This document shows positions 9,269 through 20,091 of a stretch of DNA of 64,000 nt, in pieces. The stretch spans positions 372,001 through 436,000 of the forward strand of contig NW_020167521.1 in NCBI RefSeq assembly GCF_001641265.1, written 5' to 3'. The translations under genes and the position numbers were made by a program. How positions within the stretch are numbered: position 1 is the stretch's first letter; each line of letters starts with the position of its first letter. The DNA comes from Pseudogymnoascus destructans. Lineage: Eukaryota; Ascomycota; Leotiomycetes; Thelebolales; Thelebolaceae. The notes beneath the pieces are model-generated. The model saw nothing but the letters and a program-made list of their open reading frames with translations. It ran no database searches and had not been told where the DNA came from.

Positions 9269-11860
9269 TCCTATCCCATCATAGTATTCGAATAGTATTC
9301 AGAGTTTTCCCGAATACTCGCCATCTGGGAGTATTCGGCGAATACTCATACAAATCCTCGCTGAATAGTATTTGAGTATTTTGAGGCTCAACTGTAGTAT
9401 ATAGTAATGAAATATGATAACTGTCTACTCGCTATTATCCTCCTCCTCATCGCCTATAACCCCCCAATCCCGTAGGAAGAGTAGATATTGAAGAGTTGAA
9501 GGTAATAACCTGTTCCTTTTCTTTGTGACTATATCACCGCCAACACTAAATATACGCTCTGACGCTGCCGATGAGGCTGGAATTGCCAAATAGTCCCGAG
9601 CGATCCGTGATATAACTGGATACTGATACTGCTTTGCCTGCCAATATTTGAGGATATTAGTATTACGGTCGACACCATTCTCTTTGAACCATCGTCGCCA
9701 CTCAACTTCCTCAATAGAAGGCCCACGATGCTGATACATCTCATCGTCGGAATCAAGTTCTCTTAGAGTCGTCGGCTGCTCAGTTTCAGCAGCAATAGTA
9801 GCTTCAATAGCAGCAACCTATATATCGTTCTCACGGTCTTTATACCGGTTATAGCAAGCTGCGAACTGTGCTCTTGCCTTATCTCGTTTTACAGCGTCTA
9901 CACTATTTGGCATATAAAATTCGTGTATACTTAAGTTGAATCTTGGGTCGCAGATAGTAGCAATTGACGAGAGGCTTGAGCCTTGATTTGTCACAAGGTT
10001 ATAATAAGTATCAAGCTTATTATACGACGCTTTACAAGCTGCGCTTATTGCTGCTGTTGTCGATGGAGCGTTTTCCATTGCCTTAAGCTTATTTAAAAGC
10101 CGTAGATAGTGTGGAATACAGACATTCAACGTTGGATAATTATCTGCTTGAACTTGCTCTGCTGGTTTGACGAATATCTTAAAGGACGCCTTTAGTCCAT
10201 GTAACACTTGCCATTCTATTGATGTAATGATAATATCATGCATACTTAAATCCATCGTTTGCGAAGCACATAAAGCATTGATCGGCTGCTCAAGCTTCAA
10301 AGCGTTCTCAAGCATATAATATGTTGAGTTCCATCATACAGGCATATCGAGGGACATTGAAACCACCTGAATACCCATAGCAGATGCTTGTACTTTCAAT
10401 GCATCTTTTCATGCTCGACGGTTCCGGAAGACATAGATATGCCGGCGTAGTTTTATAAGAACCGTTGCCACTTCTTCTTTATTAAGAACGAAGCCTTGAG
10501 TATGGGGTAAGCCTTGCTTAAGCCTATACAATTCCGTTTGTTCTGATGGTACAGCTTTTAACATAGTTAAAGCTGCTTGAACCGCAAGGTTTATAATGTG
10601 TGCCATGCATCGGACGTCGCCTTCCTTTACTGTAAAGCTCCATGGTTGCTGTATAGAAACGACGCTCGTGCATGCCCCTATTTCAAATTCTGCGAGCATT
10701 GCTGTATTGTTCGATGCATTGTCTCTAGTAATTGTAAAGACTCCGTTCGTAATACCAAAGTCGTCCGTAACAGCTTGAAGCTGCTCTGCAAGATATTCAC
10801 CGGAATGAATGGGCTCCTTTAGATGTATGATATCAAGAACACAGTGCTGGTGAACCCATTCGTTATTTATCCAATGAACAGTTATCGCAGCGTGCTCTGC
10901 ACCATTCATTGCAGACCATGAATCAGTCGTAAGTGATAACCATCCGCCCTTTATTATATGAGCCTGGAGTTCTATCTGTAGCTTCATACGGTGGTTGCAG
11001 AATGTCTTGTGTAAATTGCGCATTAAGGAGCTCATTGTTATAGCTAACGTTGAAGGGCTAAGCTGGTGAATAAGCTGACGAAACGAAGGCCGATCAACCA
11101 GACTCATTGGTAAGTTATTAGATACAATAAATGCAAGTAATAACTCTCTATATCGAGAGGCAAGAACGGATCCTCCTACTTGAGGAGTAAAGAATTGTTG
11201 GGCGTTTCGGGCTGTTCTCATATTCGGAGCGCTCTGCGAATCCTGCGAACTCTGACTCTGCGAACTCTGAGCACGCTGTAGCAATGGAGTTCCTGGTTTT
11301 ATAGCTTCGTATAATGCAGGATGCATGCTTTCAACATGCCTCCACAAATTACTCGTGATATTCCATGATAAAAGCTTCGGTTTTGGCTTATAATTACAGC
11401 CATCTTGCATACAGACAATCTTCATCGTTGCAGGGCTGGTGCTTAACAATGTTCTACTGAATACATTCTTTAAGAACAACAGTGACTGAGTATTTGGGAG
11501 TTGTGGCCGTATTTGTAGTAATGGTAGAGCTATCGACGGCGAAGACTCGAATGGAAAAGGGGGTGGTAGACGCTGAATTTCCTCATCTTCGTCACTTGGA
11601 ATTGCGGATAGCTCAGAGTCGCTCATTCTGGTAGAAATATCAATTGGTATATTATCGATGGATCTATTTCTACAGATCTATCTATGAGGGCGGGGTAAAA
11701 TCTTCGTAGCTTGGCATCCTGGGCCGTGCTTGCCAAGGACTCGAATAGTATTTGAGTCTTTGGCAAATACTCGCCGAATACCCCAATTTTAGCCCGAATA
11801 CTGCTCATCGCCGAATACTATTCGAAAACCACAAATACTAATACTATTTTGGGGAACACT
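9269..11860 (-). mobile_element. hAT-family DNA transposon, 2.6 kb
   Basis: Flanked by an 8-bp direct duplication GGGATAGG (9261-9268 and 11861-11868), the diagnostic target-site length of hAT elements. Removing it restores a continuous pogo sequence that matches the copy near 40630-40700. Subterminal regions on both sides carry many copies of GAATACT/AGTATTCG, the usual binding-site clusters of hAT transposases. The terminal inverted repeats are imperfect: the right end reads AGTGTTCCCC inward, the left TCCTATCCCA. It holds one transposase gene with three stop codons. Confidence 0.85.
9425..11626 (-). pseudogene. hAT transposase, three nonsense codons
   Basis: One frame of 733 residues from ATG at 11626 to the stop at 9425. 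Order of parts: acidic N-terminus; BED-like zinc finger (CMQDGC ... HVESMH); catalytic-core signatures LTTDSWSA and ITRDNASNN; and the C-terminal hATC dimerisation domain (YPVISRIARDYLAIPASSAA, SERIFSVGG). Internal stops lie at 10409-10411 (TGA), 10334-10336 (TGA in place of the Arg of RWNSTYYML) and 9818-9820 (TAG). All three can be explained by one C-to-T change each (CGA, CGA, CAG). No frameshift is visible, so decay is by point mutation only. Confidence 0.85.
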
Positions 11861-11868
11861 GGGATAGG

Positions 11869-12770
11869 AACGTATATGATAATAGTTTGTTTTTCTATAG
11901 TAATGATGAAATCATCACTTGTATGGCTTACATGAGAGCCGAGTAGTAGAACCTTCGTTTCCTTAGAGGGAGTATGCTCTGCAAAGTGCTCTAGCCACTG
12001 TAAGGCAAGCTAGCTGTTTGAAAATCCAGTGTTAGAGAGAATGATAAGCTCTGTGCCTTGAAGGTTGGCGTGGTACTAATAATCCATGTGTATTTTGCCT
12101 AGAATGATAAGTACAGGCTGTATGACTTTTCCGTTTCAGACATAGCCTTGAGTATAGTAATAGACATAAGATTTTCAGGGCTTGGAGTGTAGAGCTCCTT
12201 TGCGGCTCGTGGCACAATTACACAATTACATGCTCTCTACCTTGAATCCCAATCCGAAAGCCAGTTTCATCCATATTCCAGATTGACTCTAGTTTTATAC
12301 TACGCTCTAGTATAAACTAGCCGTACTCTTGAAACCACTTTAGAACTGTAGGCTCATCTTGAGCCTTCGTACGCTACTGTGCAATTGGCTTCGTAGTAAT
12401 AAAGTGATATTCCTTAAGCTCATTCCGTATAAATTTTGTAAGCCAGCTCTGTGACAGGGGCAGCTGTGGGCTCCAGAGCTTACAGACAGCAATAAATATC
12501 ATATTCCTAGTTGCTCTAAGCCCTAGGTAATACTGCTCAAGGATCCATTTATTTATGGCCTCTGTCTACGTAGTAGAGAGTAGCTTATTCTAGCCCCCTC
12601 GGTGTGGGAGCTGCTAGGCTAGTCGGCTGATACTTGACTGTATTGTTAATTTAGGCACTTTGAAAATCCGACTGGCAGTAGTTGCTGTTTCAGAGGGGTT
12701 CTCTAGGAGCCACTCACGGGAATTTGATAGAGGAGTCCCTTCCATTAAATGAATTGCATAAATACTTATC
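11869..12770 (-). pseudogene. Pogo transposase N-terminal half, decayed
   Basis: Reading leftward, the sequence aligns by eye with 40690-41240 of the pogo copy downstream (catalytic region around the NMDETGF-like motif and the preceding DNA-binding half). It is full of stops. It belongs to the same outer element as 8860-9268 and was separated from it by the hAT insertion. Confidence 0.6.
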
Positions 12771-12926
12771 TAAATACTATGTACAACTATGGTGGAGGTT
12801 TTGTTGAGGAGTGGCGATGAACAGACGCACGTTTGACGAGCCGCGTATTGCTTCCTCTCGGGTTGGGCAGCCGCGTATTGCTTACTCCAACCTTGAGCGA
12901 AGCGAAAAGTTTGGTCACGACTATTA

Positions 12927-13448
12927 TACGAACGAAGCAAACAAGTCATGAAATTTTCTGGGTATAAACTGCGCACACACACTTCCACCAAACCCTCCCC
13001 AATTAAGTTCCACCCCCCCAAGACCAGAAGCCGAAACGCTTCTCTCTATCAATCCCGTGTATCCCGCACGGCTCCGTTAACCGTCCCCTTCTCATCTTGT
13101 ACGCCATCAGAGAATCTGTATATACATCTCCATCCCAGCAGTCGCCTGCCGTCTCATCCGCGCATAAATTCTTCAACATTCATGTTCTCGTTCGTATCCA
13201 GCAAAGAAAATACCTCATCCCGCGTATCTGCCGTTGCCCCTCACTCCACACGCAGGCATCCGCTTCCTTCAGCGGCAACCTGCAGTGTCTCACAAGCGCC
13301 CCTCGCCGCGTGTCTCGGAGCTCCATAACTGTCAGCCACGAAGCAAGCCGGCGGTGCGACAACACCACCCTGCTGCTTCGTGGAAAGGAGGGGGGCGGTC
13401 GGGTAGCGGTAGCTACTGCGCCCCTACTGTATGTGTCGCGCGCGTCGC
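12927..13448. other. Intergenic, 3' flank of regulator
   Basis: Unique-looking DNA between the pogo composite and the stop codon of the Zn2Cys6 gene. Open frames here have no recognisable features; part is probably that gene's 3' UTR. Confidence 0.5.
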
Positions 13449-15839
13449 TCACATGATATTAGCGATGCTAATTCGGTCCGTCGTCGTCCTCTGCACCTCC
13501 CTCTCCCCCCCCCTAGGCGCGACCGGAGAAGTATACGCCCCCCCCGCTGCCCCCTGCGGGGAGAAGCGTTCCCTCTCATCCTCGCCCCGCGCGAGTATGC
13601 CGACGAGGTAGTCCACCCTCTCCCAGCCACCCCAGTCATTCATCTCGCTGTCGGTGAGACTCCCCTTCATGGTCCCGTTAAACACGCCCTCCCTATCATC
13701 GCCGGGGAATCCAGCGGTGGCGCTGGAGTTTAAGGCCATCCCGGTTTCGCTGCCCTGCCAGACCCAGCCGCCGTCTGTGGTTGCCTGGATGTCGCCGCTA
13801 ACGTAGGCGAGGATTTCTTCGTCGGACATGTCACGGGGTTTGGAGCCGGCGCGGCGCCGCTCGAGGAGGGTGGTGAGGAAGAAGACGAGGTTGCGGCCAC
13901 AGGCGACGTTGGCGTCGCGGTTGCGGCCGATGGAGGCGGATGTGCGGACACATGTTAGTGCGGCGTCGAAGTGTGCGCAGAAGAGGAGGATGAGGGTGCA
14001 GCGCCAGATGTGCGTTGTGAGCATTGTGCTGGCGGTGGCGCCGAGGAGGGAGGGTTGGGTGTGGTAAGGGGGGTTTGGGGAGCGGGTTGGGGTGCTGGCG
14101 CGGGCGAGGAAGTGGGTGGTGTCGAGGGCGATGCGGAGGCATTGTTCTATTGCGTTTGCGCGGATGTCCGGTGCGCAGGAGGTAGAGAGGTTATGCCGGT
14201 GTAGGATAATGCGTGTGTTCATGAGGTAGATGATAGGAGAAAGAGAGCACGGATCGAGGGGCTCGCGGGAGTCGAGGCTGAAAGGGGCGGGGAAGGCGGA
14301 GAGGCAGGTGCGGAAGTGGGTGTCGAATGTTGCGAGGGTGGTGAGAGCGATGGTGGGGCTCTTGATGGTTTTGCGGAGCTGGGAGATGCTGCGGACGACG
14401 TGGATGGTGGGGAGGAGGAGGTGAGTGTGCGGATTTGCGCCGTTGGGGGCGTGCATGCCGTCGTCGCGGATATAGTGGTCGTCGATTGCTGCGGGTAAGG
14501 CGACGTCGCAGTCGGCGTCTTCGATGAGTAGGGGGCGGCCCATTTCGAGGGATAGGAGTCGATCCCAGGCGTATATCGACCACCATACTCTCCTCCTCAT
14601 CTCGCCTTCGATGAGAGGCCATGGTCCTGTATTCATGTGTAGACCAATATCTTGCGCTATTCTGGTGGCGACTCCCAGCCATGTCCACGCTGCGGACTTG
14701 AGATTCACTTCTGTGAGGAAGATGCTTGTTAATAACGCTCCCTTGGCGTGGTCGATGGTAAACTCGTCGTTCCAGAGATCGGTCAACATTCGTGACATCT
14801 CGATATACTCTTTGCCCTTGTGGGGTCGTTGAATACTAGGTTCTGTGCTGAAGACAACGCCAACGGCGAGCACCGAGAAGAATAATGAGACCCATGCCGT
14901 TGGTATCCGATCCAGCGTACCGATACGGTAGGCGTCCCCATACTCTCCCATAAACGTCGGCCAGTGTAAGAGCGGTATGACAGTATGGATCGAAGCATAA
15001 TAGCATTCCAGAAGGTGATCCGCAATATGCCTGGCGGGTAACGGTGGCCTTTCCGGGTTGAAGTGTGCCTGGGAGCCGATTTGCCTATACGGCGCAGGCG
15101 GTTTAAATATTCCTCGGCCATAGTTCCGTAGATTCGTTCTCACTCTAGAGAGGTCCGGTGGAGGGGGCGCCTGCTTCCGACTCTTCGGATGCGACCCCAC
15201 TTCAGGGAGCAGCAACGCCGTAGGGGCCAACTCATCCTGATCCACATCCGTGTGACCCTCCTGTATATTCATGAGCGAGCGCAAATGCACATTCTCCCTC
15301 TTCACCTGCGATATCTGCTTCTCGAGATCCTGCACCTGCTTGATAGACGACATCCTCCTATTCGTCTCCTTCGTGAACTGGCACTTCACATTCCGGCTCG
15401 AGCATTCGGAGCAGCTCATAGTCTCCGTAGCGTCACACTTGACCTTCCGCTCCCGACAAGCATCGCAACTGGGATCCTTCCTCCGTTGCCGATACGCTCG
15501 CTTCTGAGCTTGGAAATTAGCATTCATCTGCGCCGACGACGGCAGGCCCGGTGTGCCGCTGGACGACCCGGTCGAGGCAATTGAGTCCATTCCCTGGGGT
15601 CCAGGCGACGCGGCGCTGGGGTAATAGAAATTCTGGTATGGGGTGTGAAAGTTCGTGGGCGGGAGGATGATGTGGTGAGGAGGCTGTCCGCTCAATCGAG
15701 GCGATGGACCTGCGAGACCTCCCCCATATTGCTGCGCTTGTGGGGACGCTGCGGAGGACACAGAGGAGGAATCATATGAGGACTGCATGGGCGAGCGCGG
15801 GTAGTTGTTATGCATTGGGGCGGCCATGCTATGCTTCAA
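13449..15839 (-). CDS. Zn2Cys6 fungal transcription factor
   Basis: Intronless frame of 796 residues. A Pro/Ser/Gln-rich N-terminus leads into a Zn2Cys6 cluster with cysteines at about 125, 128, 135, 143, 146 and 153 (CDACRERKVKC, then CSECSSRNVKC), preceded by basic KRAYRQRRKD. A coiled coil follows (SIKQVQDLEKQISQVKRENV, about 166-190), as expected for dimer binding to paired CGG half-sites. Residues about 280-540 form the fungal transcription factor domain (YYASIHTVIPLLHWPTF; WTWLGVATRIAQDIGLHMN; RRRVWWSIYAWDRLLSLEMG). Nuclear regulator; target genes unknown. A long 5' region (15840-17040) suggests a long leader or complex promoter. The start has a second Met at codon 5, so it is uncertain by a few residues. 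Confidence 0.88.
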   Translation of the reverse strand: MKHSMAAPMHNNYPRSPMQSSYDSSSVSSAASPQAQQYGGGLAGPSPRLSGQPPHHIILPPTNFHTPYQNFYYPSAASPGPQGMDSIASTGSSSGTPGLPSSAQMNANFQAQKRAYRQRRKDPSCDACRERKVKCDATETMSCSECSSRNVKCQFTKETNRRMSSIKQVQDLEKQISQVKRENVHLRSLMNIQEGHTDVDQDELAPTALLLPEVGSHPKSRKQAPPPPDLSRVRTNLRNYGRGIFKPPAPYRQIGSQAHFNPERPPLPARHIADHLLECYYASIHTVIPLLHWPTFMGEYGDAYRIGTLDRIPTAWVSLFFSVLAVGVVFSTEPSIQRPHKGKEYIEMSRMLTDLWNDEFTIDHAKGALLTSIFLTEVNLKSAAWTWLGVATRIAQDIGLHMNTGPWPLIEGEMRRRVWWSIYAWDRLLSLEMGRPLLIEDADCDVALPAAIDDHYIRDDGMHAPNGANPHTHLLLPTIHVVRSISQLRKTIKSPTIALTTLATFDTHFRTCLSAFPAPFSLDSREPLDPCSLSPIIYLMNTRIILHRHNLSTSCAPDIRANAIEQCLRIALDTTHFLARASTPTRSPNPPYHTQPSLLGATASTMLTTHIWRCTLILLFCAHFDAALTCVRTSASIGRNRDANVACGRNLVFFLTTLLERRRAGSKPRDMSDEEILAYVSGDIQATTDGGWVWQGSETGMALNSSATAGFPGDDREGVFNGTMKGSLTDSEMNDWGGWERVDYLVGILARGEDERERFSPQGAAGGAYTSPVAPRGGEREVQRTTTDRISIANIM

Positions 15840-17040
15840 TGCGTTGGCGGGTGGGGCGACGGTGAATAGTGGTCAGAAGAGCGACGACGATCGACGGAGG
15901 AGGGTATGGGAGCCTCGTCGCATCAACACCCCAATGGTACAGAGCGATGAAAGCCCAAGACTTTAATTTTTGGGATTTCCGCAGTGAGCCAGCCCACGTA
16001 CGAAACGTGGGGAAATTTCTCGGGAGCTAGAGGTTGACAATTCAATGGACTCCCTCCAGAGCGACGTTTGTTAAAACAGAAGCCGCAGGAGGCAAGGCTG
16101 GACAACCAAAAAGTGGCCCGAAAGCAATGACTACTTCTCCGAAGTGAAAAAGAATCCCAAAACTGGCATCAGCTGTTTGCTTGGTGGAGAGAGTTTTCAG
16201 GAAGGAAATTTTTGCAAGGCGGGATTGTGCGACGTCAAGGAATGGTAAAGGTCGCCCGTCGGGGTATTTCGATATCCGGCAAGCGGCAAGGAAGAAGCCT
16301 TGGAAGAGAAAATGCACACACGCAACAAGTCGGGTGCACGCCGGAAAAGATGACCAGGAACCGGCGGCGAAGTTGCCGTGATGTAACGGGCACGAGGGCC
16401 AAAAAAAAGCGGGAGTTTGTTATAGTATACGTATATATGCAGGAAGGATATATAAGTATGTATAGACTTTATGTATCTGCGACAGGTTTATTAAAAGATG
16501 AGCAACGGACGGGATATGGGTAGGGCCTTTTTGAATCCCCACGAATTATTCACCAATTATTCACGGGGCCGGTGGAAGGGCACGTAGAGGCATGTTGTAA
16601 CAGCCTGTTGTAATGTTGTAACAGCGTAACAGGCAGAAAGAGAGGAGGAGGTGAAAGAAGAGGCAGCCACGAATATCTTGACGAATCAATCAGATATGAG
16701 TAAAGGATTGACGGTTTTTGGGAAGGGGGGGGGGGGGGGGGGGATGGAAGAATTGAGTTGGTGGCCGAGGCTGGGTGGTTGGTGGCTAGATAGATGTTGG
16801 AGTGTGGCGGTGGTGGTGGCATGGAAACAACCAGGCTTTCGGGGGATAGCGGCGGTCGGTTTGATGTTAGGGAATGGGCACATAAGGGGTTTGTTGGTGG
16901 TGGGAGGGAGGAGAATAATAGCAGGCAGTTTAAAGACAAGACGGGTGATATGGATTCGATGTCACCCGTCTTGTGGATGGTATATATGGATCAAGGAAGG
17001 ATGTATATGTAACGTACATGCATAGCGAAGGCGACAGCAT
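15840..17040. promoter_or_regulatory. Upstream region of the Zn2Cys6 gene
   Basis: No gene recognised. Contains a G19 run at 16725-16743 (C19 on the regulator's strand). Unique-looking sequence that ends where transposon-derived DNA begins near 17050-17150. Confidence 0.4.
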
Positions 17041-17149
17041 AGCGATAGCGACTCTTTTACACCCCTACGCAACAAACTTTCCAACAATTTTACCATAACA
17101 AAAGATAACATGTCCTAAATCCTCCTGACACGTGCGCGCATTATGTCCA

Positions 17150-18780
17150 GTTTGGGCACAGTTGCCACAGCCCCGTGCATGCATTTCCAACCCGTGGCTT
17201 CCGACCACTGCTCAACTGGGTTTCCTGCCTTACCTGCTGCGCAACATCCTTCTCATCCTGTAACTCCTGACCATTCTGTAGACTAAGTAATCCTCCTTGC
17301 CACAGATCATTTGCCTCGCGTAATGTAGTAACCTCCGCTTGCCCTAACTAGTAACCTCCGCCTGCACTAACGTTAACTTATGCATTCCCCCTAATGCACC
17401 TTTTGCAAATTGGTCAATTGCCTAGTAGATTGATGTTGGCGAACTGTTCTAATGTGCAGCAACCGTCTTTTCACAAATTCAGATTACGAAGTTGCTTTAA
17501 TAGGGTTGTATGGCATCTTAGGTAGGGCAGTGCTAGGGCGTGAGCTTGCTAGCAATGGTGTCTTTAGCTTAATATTTAGCTTAAGAATCACACTTTCTAG
17601 GTTAAAGGGAACAAGTCTAGTGCCCTAGAACCCCCCTTTAATGTTTTCCTCTGTTATAGCAGCTTGGAAAGCAGTGAAAAAAACAGGAAAGAAGTCCACC
17701 TTCATAATATAGGTTATATGCATCCGCATCATGTTTTCTATTTGCCGACCATATGCTGTCTTTAACGGGCCAAAACAGCCAACATCTAATGGCTAGAGGA
17801 TGTAGGATGAATGGACTGGCATACAAAGTGTAATAATCTTATTGCTTTATAGTAAAGCTTAAAGTCAGTTAAGTGATGACTTTCATGGCCATTAAGGATT
17901 AAGAGGCGATATACACCCTTTGTACAAGCCTTTGTATATTTGTCAAAATGCTAAATCCATTCTAGGCCTCTCTCATTAGTTGTCCATCCATTTTCACTAA
18001 CTGCAATCACCTAGTCGAGTGGTAGCTGGTGTAACGCTACTTCCTATCTAATAGGATGCATAGAGGTTTCTTGCATAAGGTTGACTTAACAGAGGAGGCA
18101 GGGGATTAAACACAAAGGGTTTCTAAGTAACACGTTATAGTATTGTAAAGAATACTATATTAAGTTAAGCATAAAGCTCCTATCTAAGGGAATACTATCT
18201 ACTTATATAGTGGCATTATGCCTTATAGATAGTCTAGATAGTTGAGAAAACCATCCTAACTATCCAACTATCCCTAACTATCTAAACTATCCATAAGGCA
18301 TAACACCACTATATAAGTAGATAGTATTCCCTTAGATAGGAGCTTCATGCTTAACTTAATATAGTATTCTTTATGATACTATAACATGTTACTTAGAAAG
18401 CCTTTGTGTTTAATCCCCTGACTCCTCTGTTAAGTCAACCTTATGTAAGAATATGCATCCTATTAGATAGGAAGTAGCATTATAGCAACGCGTTGCCTGC
18501 TATGTAGAGATTGTTTGCCATATCTTCTACATCATGTAGCTAGGGAGGAAATGCATGCGAATCTAGGTCAAGGACATACTAAACAATTGTTGTTTCCTCT
18601 AAGTCTAATAGTTTCTGTAAATTAGCTATGATGTCGCGTTGTAGTTGTACACCTTGCTATGGTAATCCATAGAATAGATCTTCCTAGCTGCTTGAGCACT
18701 TAGGTTTGGGTCATTTTGTATAGCCTAGATGGCTAACAATATCTGGCTTTCATCATTTTTCCATGGCATCTTCTGTTATA
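17150..18780 (-). pseudogene. Pogo/Tigger-like DDE transposase relic
   Basis: Minus-strand reading gives a decayed transposase. Near 18780 the N-terminus reads MPWKNDESQILLAI, then a stop and AIQNDPNLSAQAARKIYS (psq-type helix-turn-helix). Near 17640-17820 it reads HSSYIL, stop, PLDVGCFGPLKTAYGRQ, the conserved block around the last catalytic Asp of pogo/Tigger transposases, followed by FFPVFFTAFQAAITEENI. Several stops are TAG in place of CAG. A palindromic LTR (18030-18484) interrupts it. Terminal repeats were not identified. Confidence 0.65.
18030..18484. repeat. Palindromised solo LTR (gypsy family)
   Basis: A near-perfect inverted repeat with arms of about 195 bp. Each arm matches the first about 195 bp of the gypsy LTR at 41974 (TGTAACGCT..., ...ATATAGTGGC). 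The centre holds degenerate TAACTATCC units. Ends are TGTAACG and its complement with mutations (ATTATA). No clear target duplication. Confidence 0.7.
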
Positions 18781-18959
18781 GAGGAATGTGGTGTTGATTG
18801 GCTAAGTAGTAGGTAGTACTCTATACTCTATACCTATACCATAGTACTCTACTGTGGCACTGTATAGGCATACCCCCATATGCTAGGGGTATGGGGGCAT
18901 AGGGGGAGGTATAGAGGTGTAATGCCTGTCTCCATAAGATGTTAACAAAGTAGCCGGGG

Positions 18960-19215
18960 AGAGCAAGGGTGGGGGGGAAGGGTTAGAGGGGGGAGGGAGG
19001 GTTAGAGGGGGGAGGGAGGGTTAGAGGGGGAAGGGTTAGAGGGGGGAGGGTTAGAGGGGGGAGGGTTAGAGGGGGAAGGGTTAGAGGGGGGTAATGGGTT
19101 GTGGTGTGGAGGTATGTGGAGGTATGTGGAGGTATGTGGGGGTATGTGGAGAGACGTGGATGGGTTAGGGGGATATGTGGACTTTGTGGATGGGTTAGGG
19201 GGTATGTGGAGACCA
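18960..19215. repeat. G-rich telomere-like repeats
   Basis: 18960-19091 consists of about seven imperfect units of the type GGGTTAGAGGGGGGA. It is followed by GGAGGTATGT decamers (19107-19155) and two GGATGGGTTAGGG motifs (to about 19200). The G runs are dense enough for G-quadruplexes, and GGGTTAG resembles degenerate fungal telomere repeat TTAGGG. Confidence 0.65.
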
Positions 19216-19251
19216 AGTGGGTGCGATAGTTGTTAGTACTAGAGACTGGTA

Positions 19252-19368
19252 GACCTGACAGACAGACCTGACAGACAGACCTGACAGACAGACCTGACAG
19301 ACAGACCTGACAGACACTCCTGACAGACAGACCTGACAGACAGACCTGACAGACAGACCTGACAGACA
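19252..19368. repeat. 13-bp tandem repeat, 9 copies
   Basis: Nine direct copies of ACCTGACAGACAG with a regular variant (T for A at the first position after units ending CAC). Because 3 x 13 = 39 nt it yields a spurious Cys/Val/Ser repeat protein on the minus strand. Confidence 0.9.
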
Positions 19369-19375
19369 CTCCTGT

Positions 19376-19943
19376 GGTGCCATTCGGAAGACGAAGCGGT
19401 GCTATTATTGCGGCCAGAGCAAGCATCGGCGTGTTACTCTAGCACAGCGCCCATGCCGTCCGTCTGTGGCACGGAAGGATCCCGACCCCGCAAATCTGGT
19501 TGACCCTCCTTTGTCAGAGGCGGAGACAATGCCGGTGCCGTCGGCATCTTGAGACCGGTTACACATGTCGGCTTTGTATCACCTCGAGTAGATGCAGATG
19601 CAGATGCAGATGCAACCCCAACCGCAAATGCAACCCCAACATCACACTGGACGACTTGACCAGACCCAACACTGCCCACTCGCTGCCTTTGCTGTTCATG
19701 TACGCTGTCAAGTATGGCCGTGCTACCAGTAGCTCCATGTCCCACAGCACCTCATATTGTTGGTTCCGGTGCTTTCAGACACAGCTCCACATGCATAAAC
19801 TTTGGCCAAACCCCGCGCGCCCGGCTGTTAACTGCCCTCTTTATTGTATTACCGCGGCTATCCACTCGCAGTGAAAGCTGATCCCTATTCGTCGTGGGGC
19901 GACTCCGCGTTTCAGATGACGGCAACCTATCCGATCCGCAAAG
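19376..19943. other. No gene recognised; short hexamer run
   Basis: Contains a short (GCAGAT)n-like run near 19590-19650. Open frames on both strands are low-complexity and carry no domain I recognise. Confidence 0.4.
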
Positions 19944-20091
19944 CCCGAGCTTCATCCATCCGTCCCAGCCATCTCCAACGCCCGAGCTTCATCCATCCGT
20001 CCCAGCCATCTCCAACGCCCGAGCTTCATCCATCCATCCCAGCCATCTCCAACGCCCGAGCTTCATCCATCCGTCCCATCCATCTCCAACG
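19944..20091. repeat. 37-bp tandem repeat, 4 copies
   Basis: Four head-to-tail 37-bp units beginning CCCGAGCTTCATCCATCC and ending CATCTCCAACG, with three or four substitutions in total. Lies about 660 bp upstream of the adenine deaminase start. Confidence 0.92.

Larger units (their letters stand above)
7700..12924 (-). mobile_element. Decayed pogo/Fot-like element with nested insertions
   Basis: Outer ends are ATCGTCGTGACC (7700) and its near-complement ending at 12924, each next to a TA (7698-7699; 12925-12926), the duplication typical of Tc1/mariner-pogo elements. A perfect 46-bp inverted repeat lies just inside (7717-7762 and 12835-12880) and contains the subrepeat GCAATACGCGGCT twice. 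The left end carries a roughly 26-bp deletion relative to the right. Between the ends are transposase remnants on the minus strand (about 7838-7935, 8860-9268, 11869-12770) that align by eye to the better preserved pogo copy at 39660-41255. A BED-type fragment (about 7940-8712) and a hAT element (9269-11860) interrupt it. Confidence 0.8.

Noticed and set aside
13831..14688. Long Arg/Pro/His-rich frames antisense or out of frame to the Zn2Cys6 gene
   Set aside because: GC-rich shadow frames of a well-supported regulator gene.
16725..16743. G19 run as a functional element
   Set aside because: Simple homopolymer, probably variable and error-prone in sequencing; no further structure around it.
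18983..19426. 147-codon minus-strand frame with a Cys-Val-Ser repeat protein
   Set aside because: It is the translation of the 13-bp tandem array and the G-rich telomere-like tract; period 39 nt explains the peptide repeat, and there is no gene structure.
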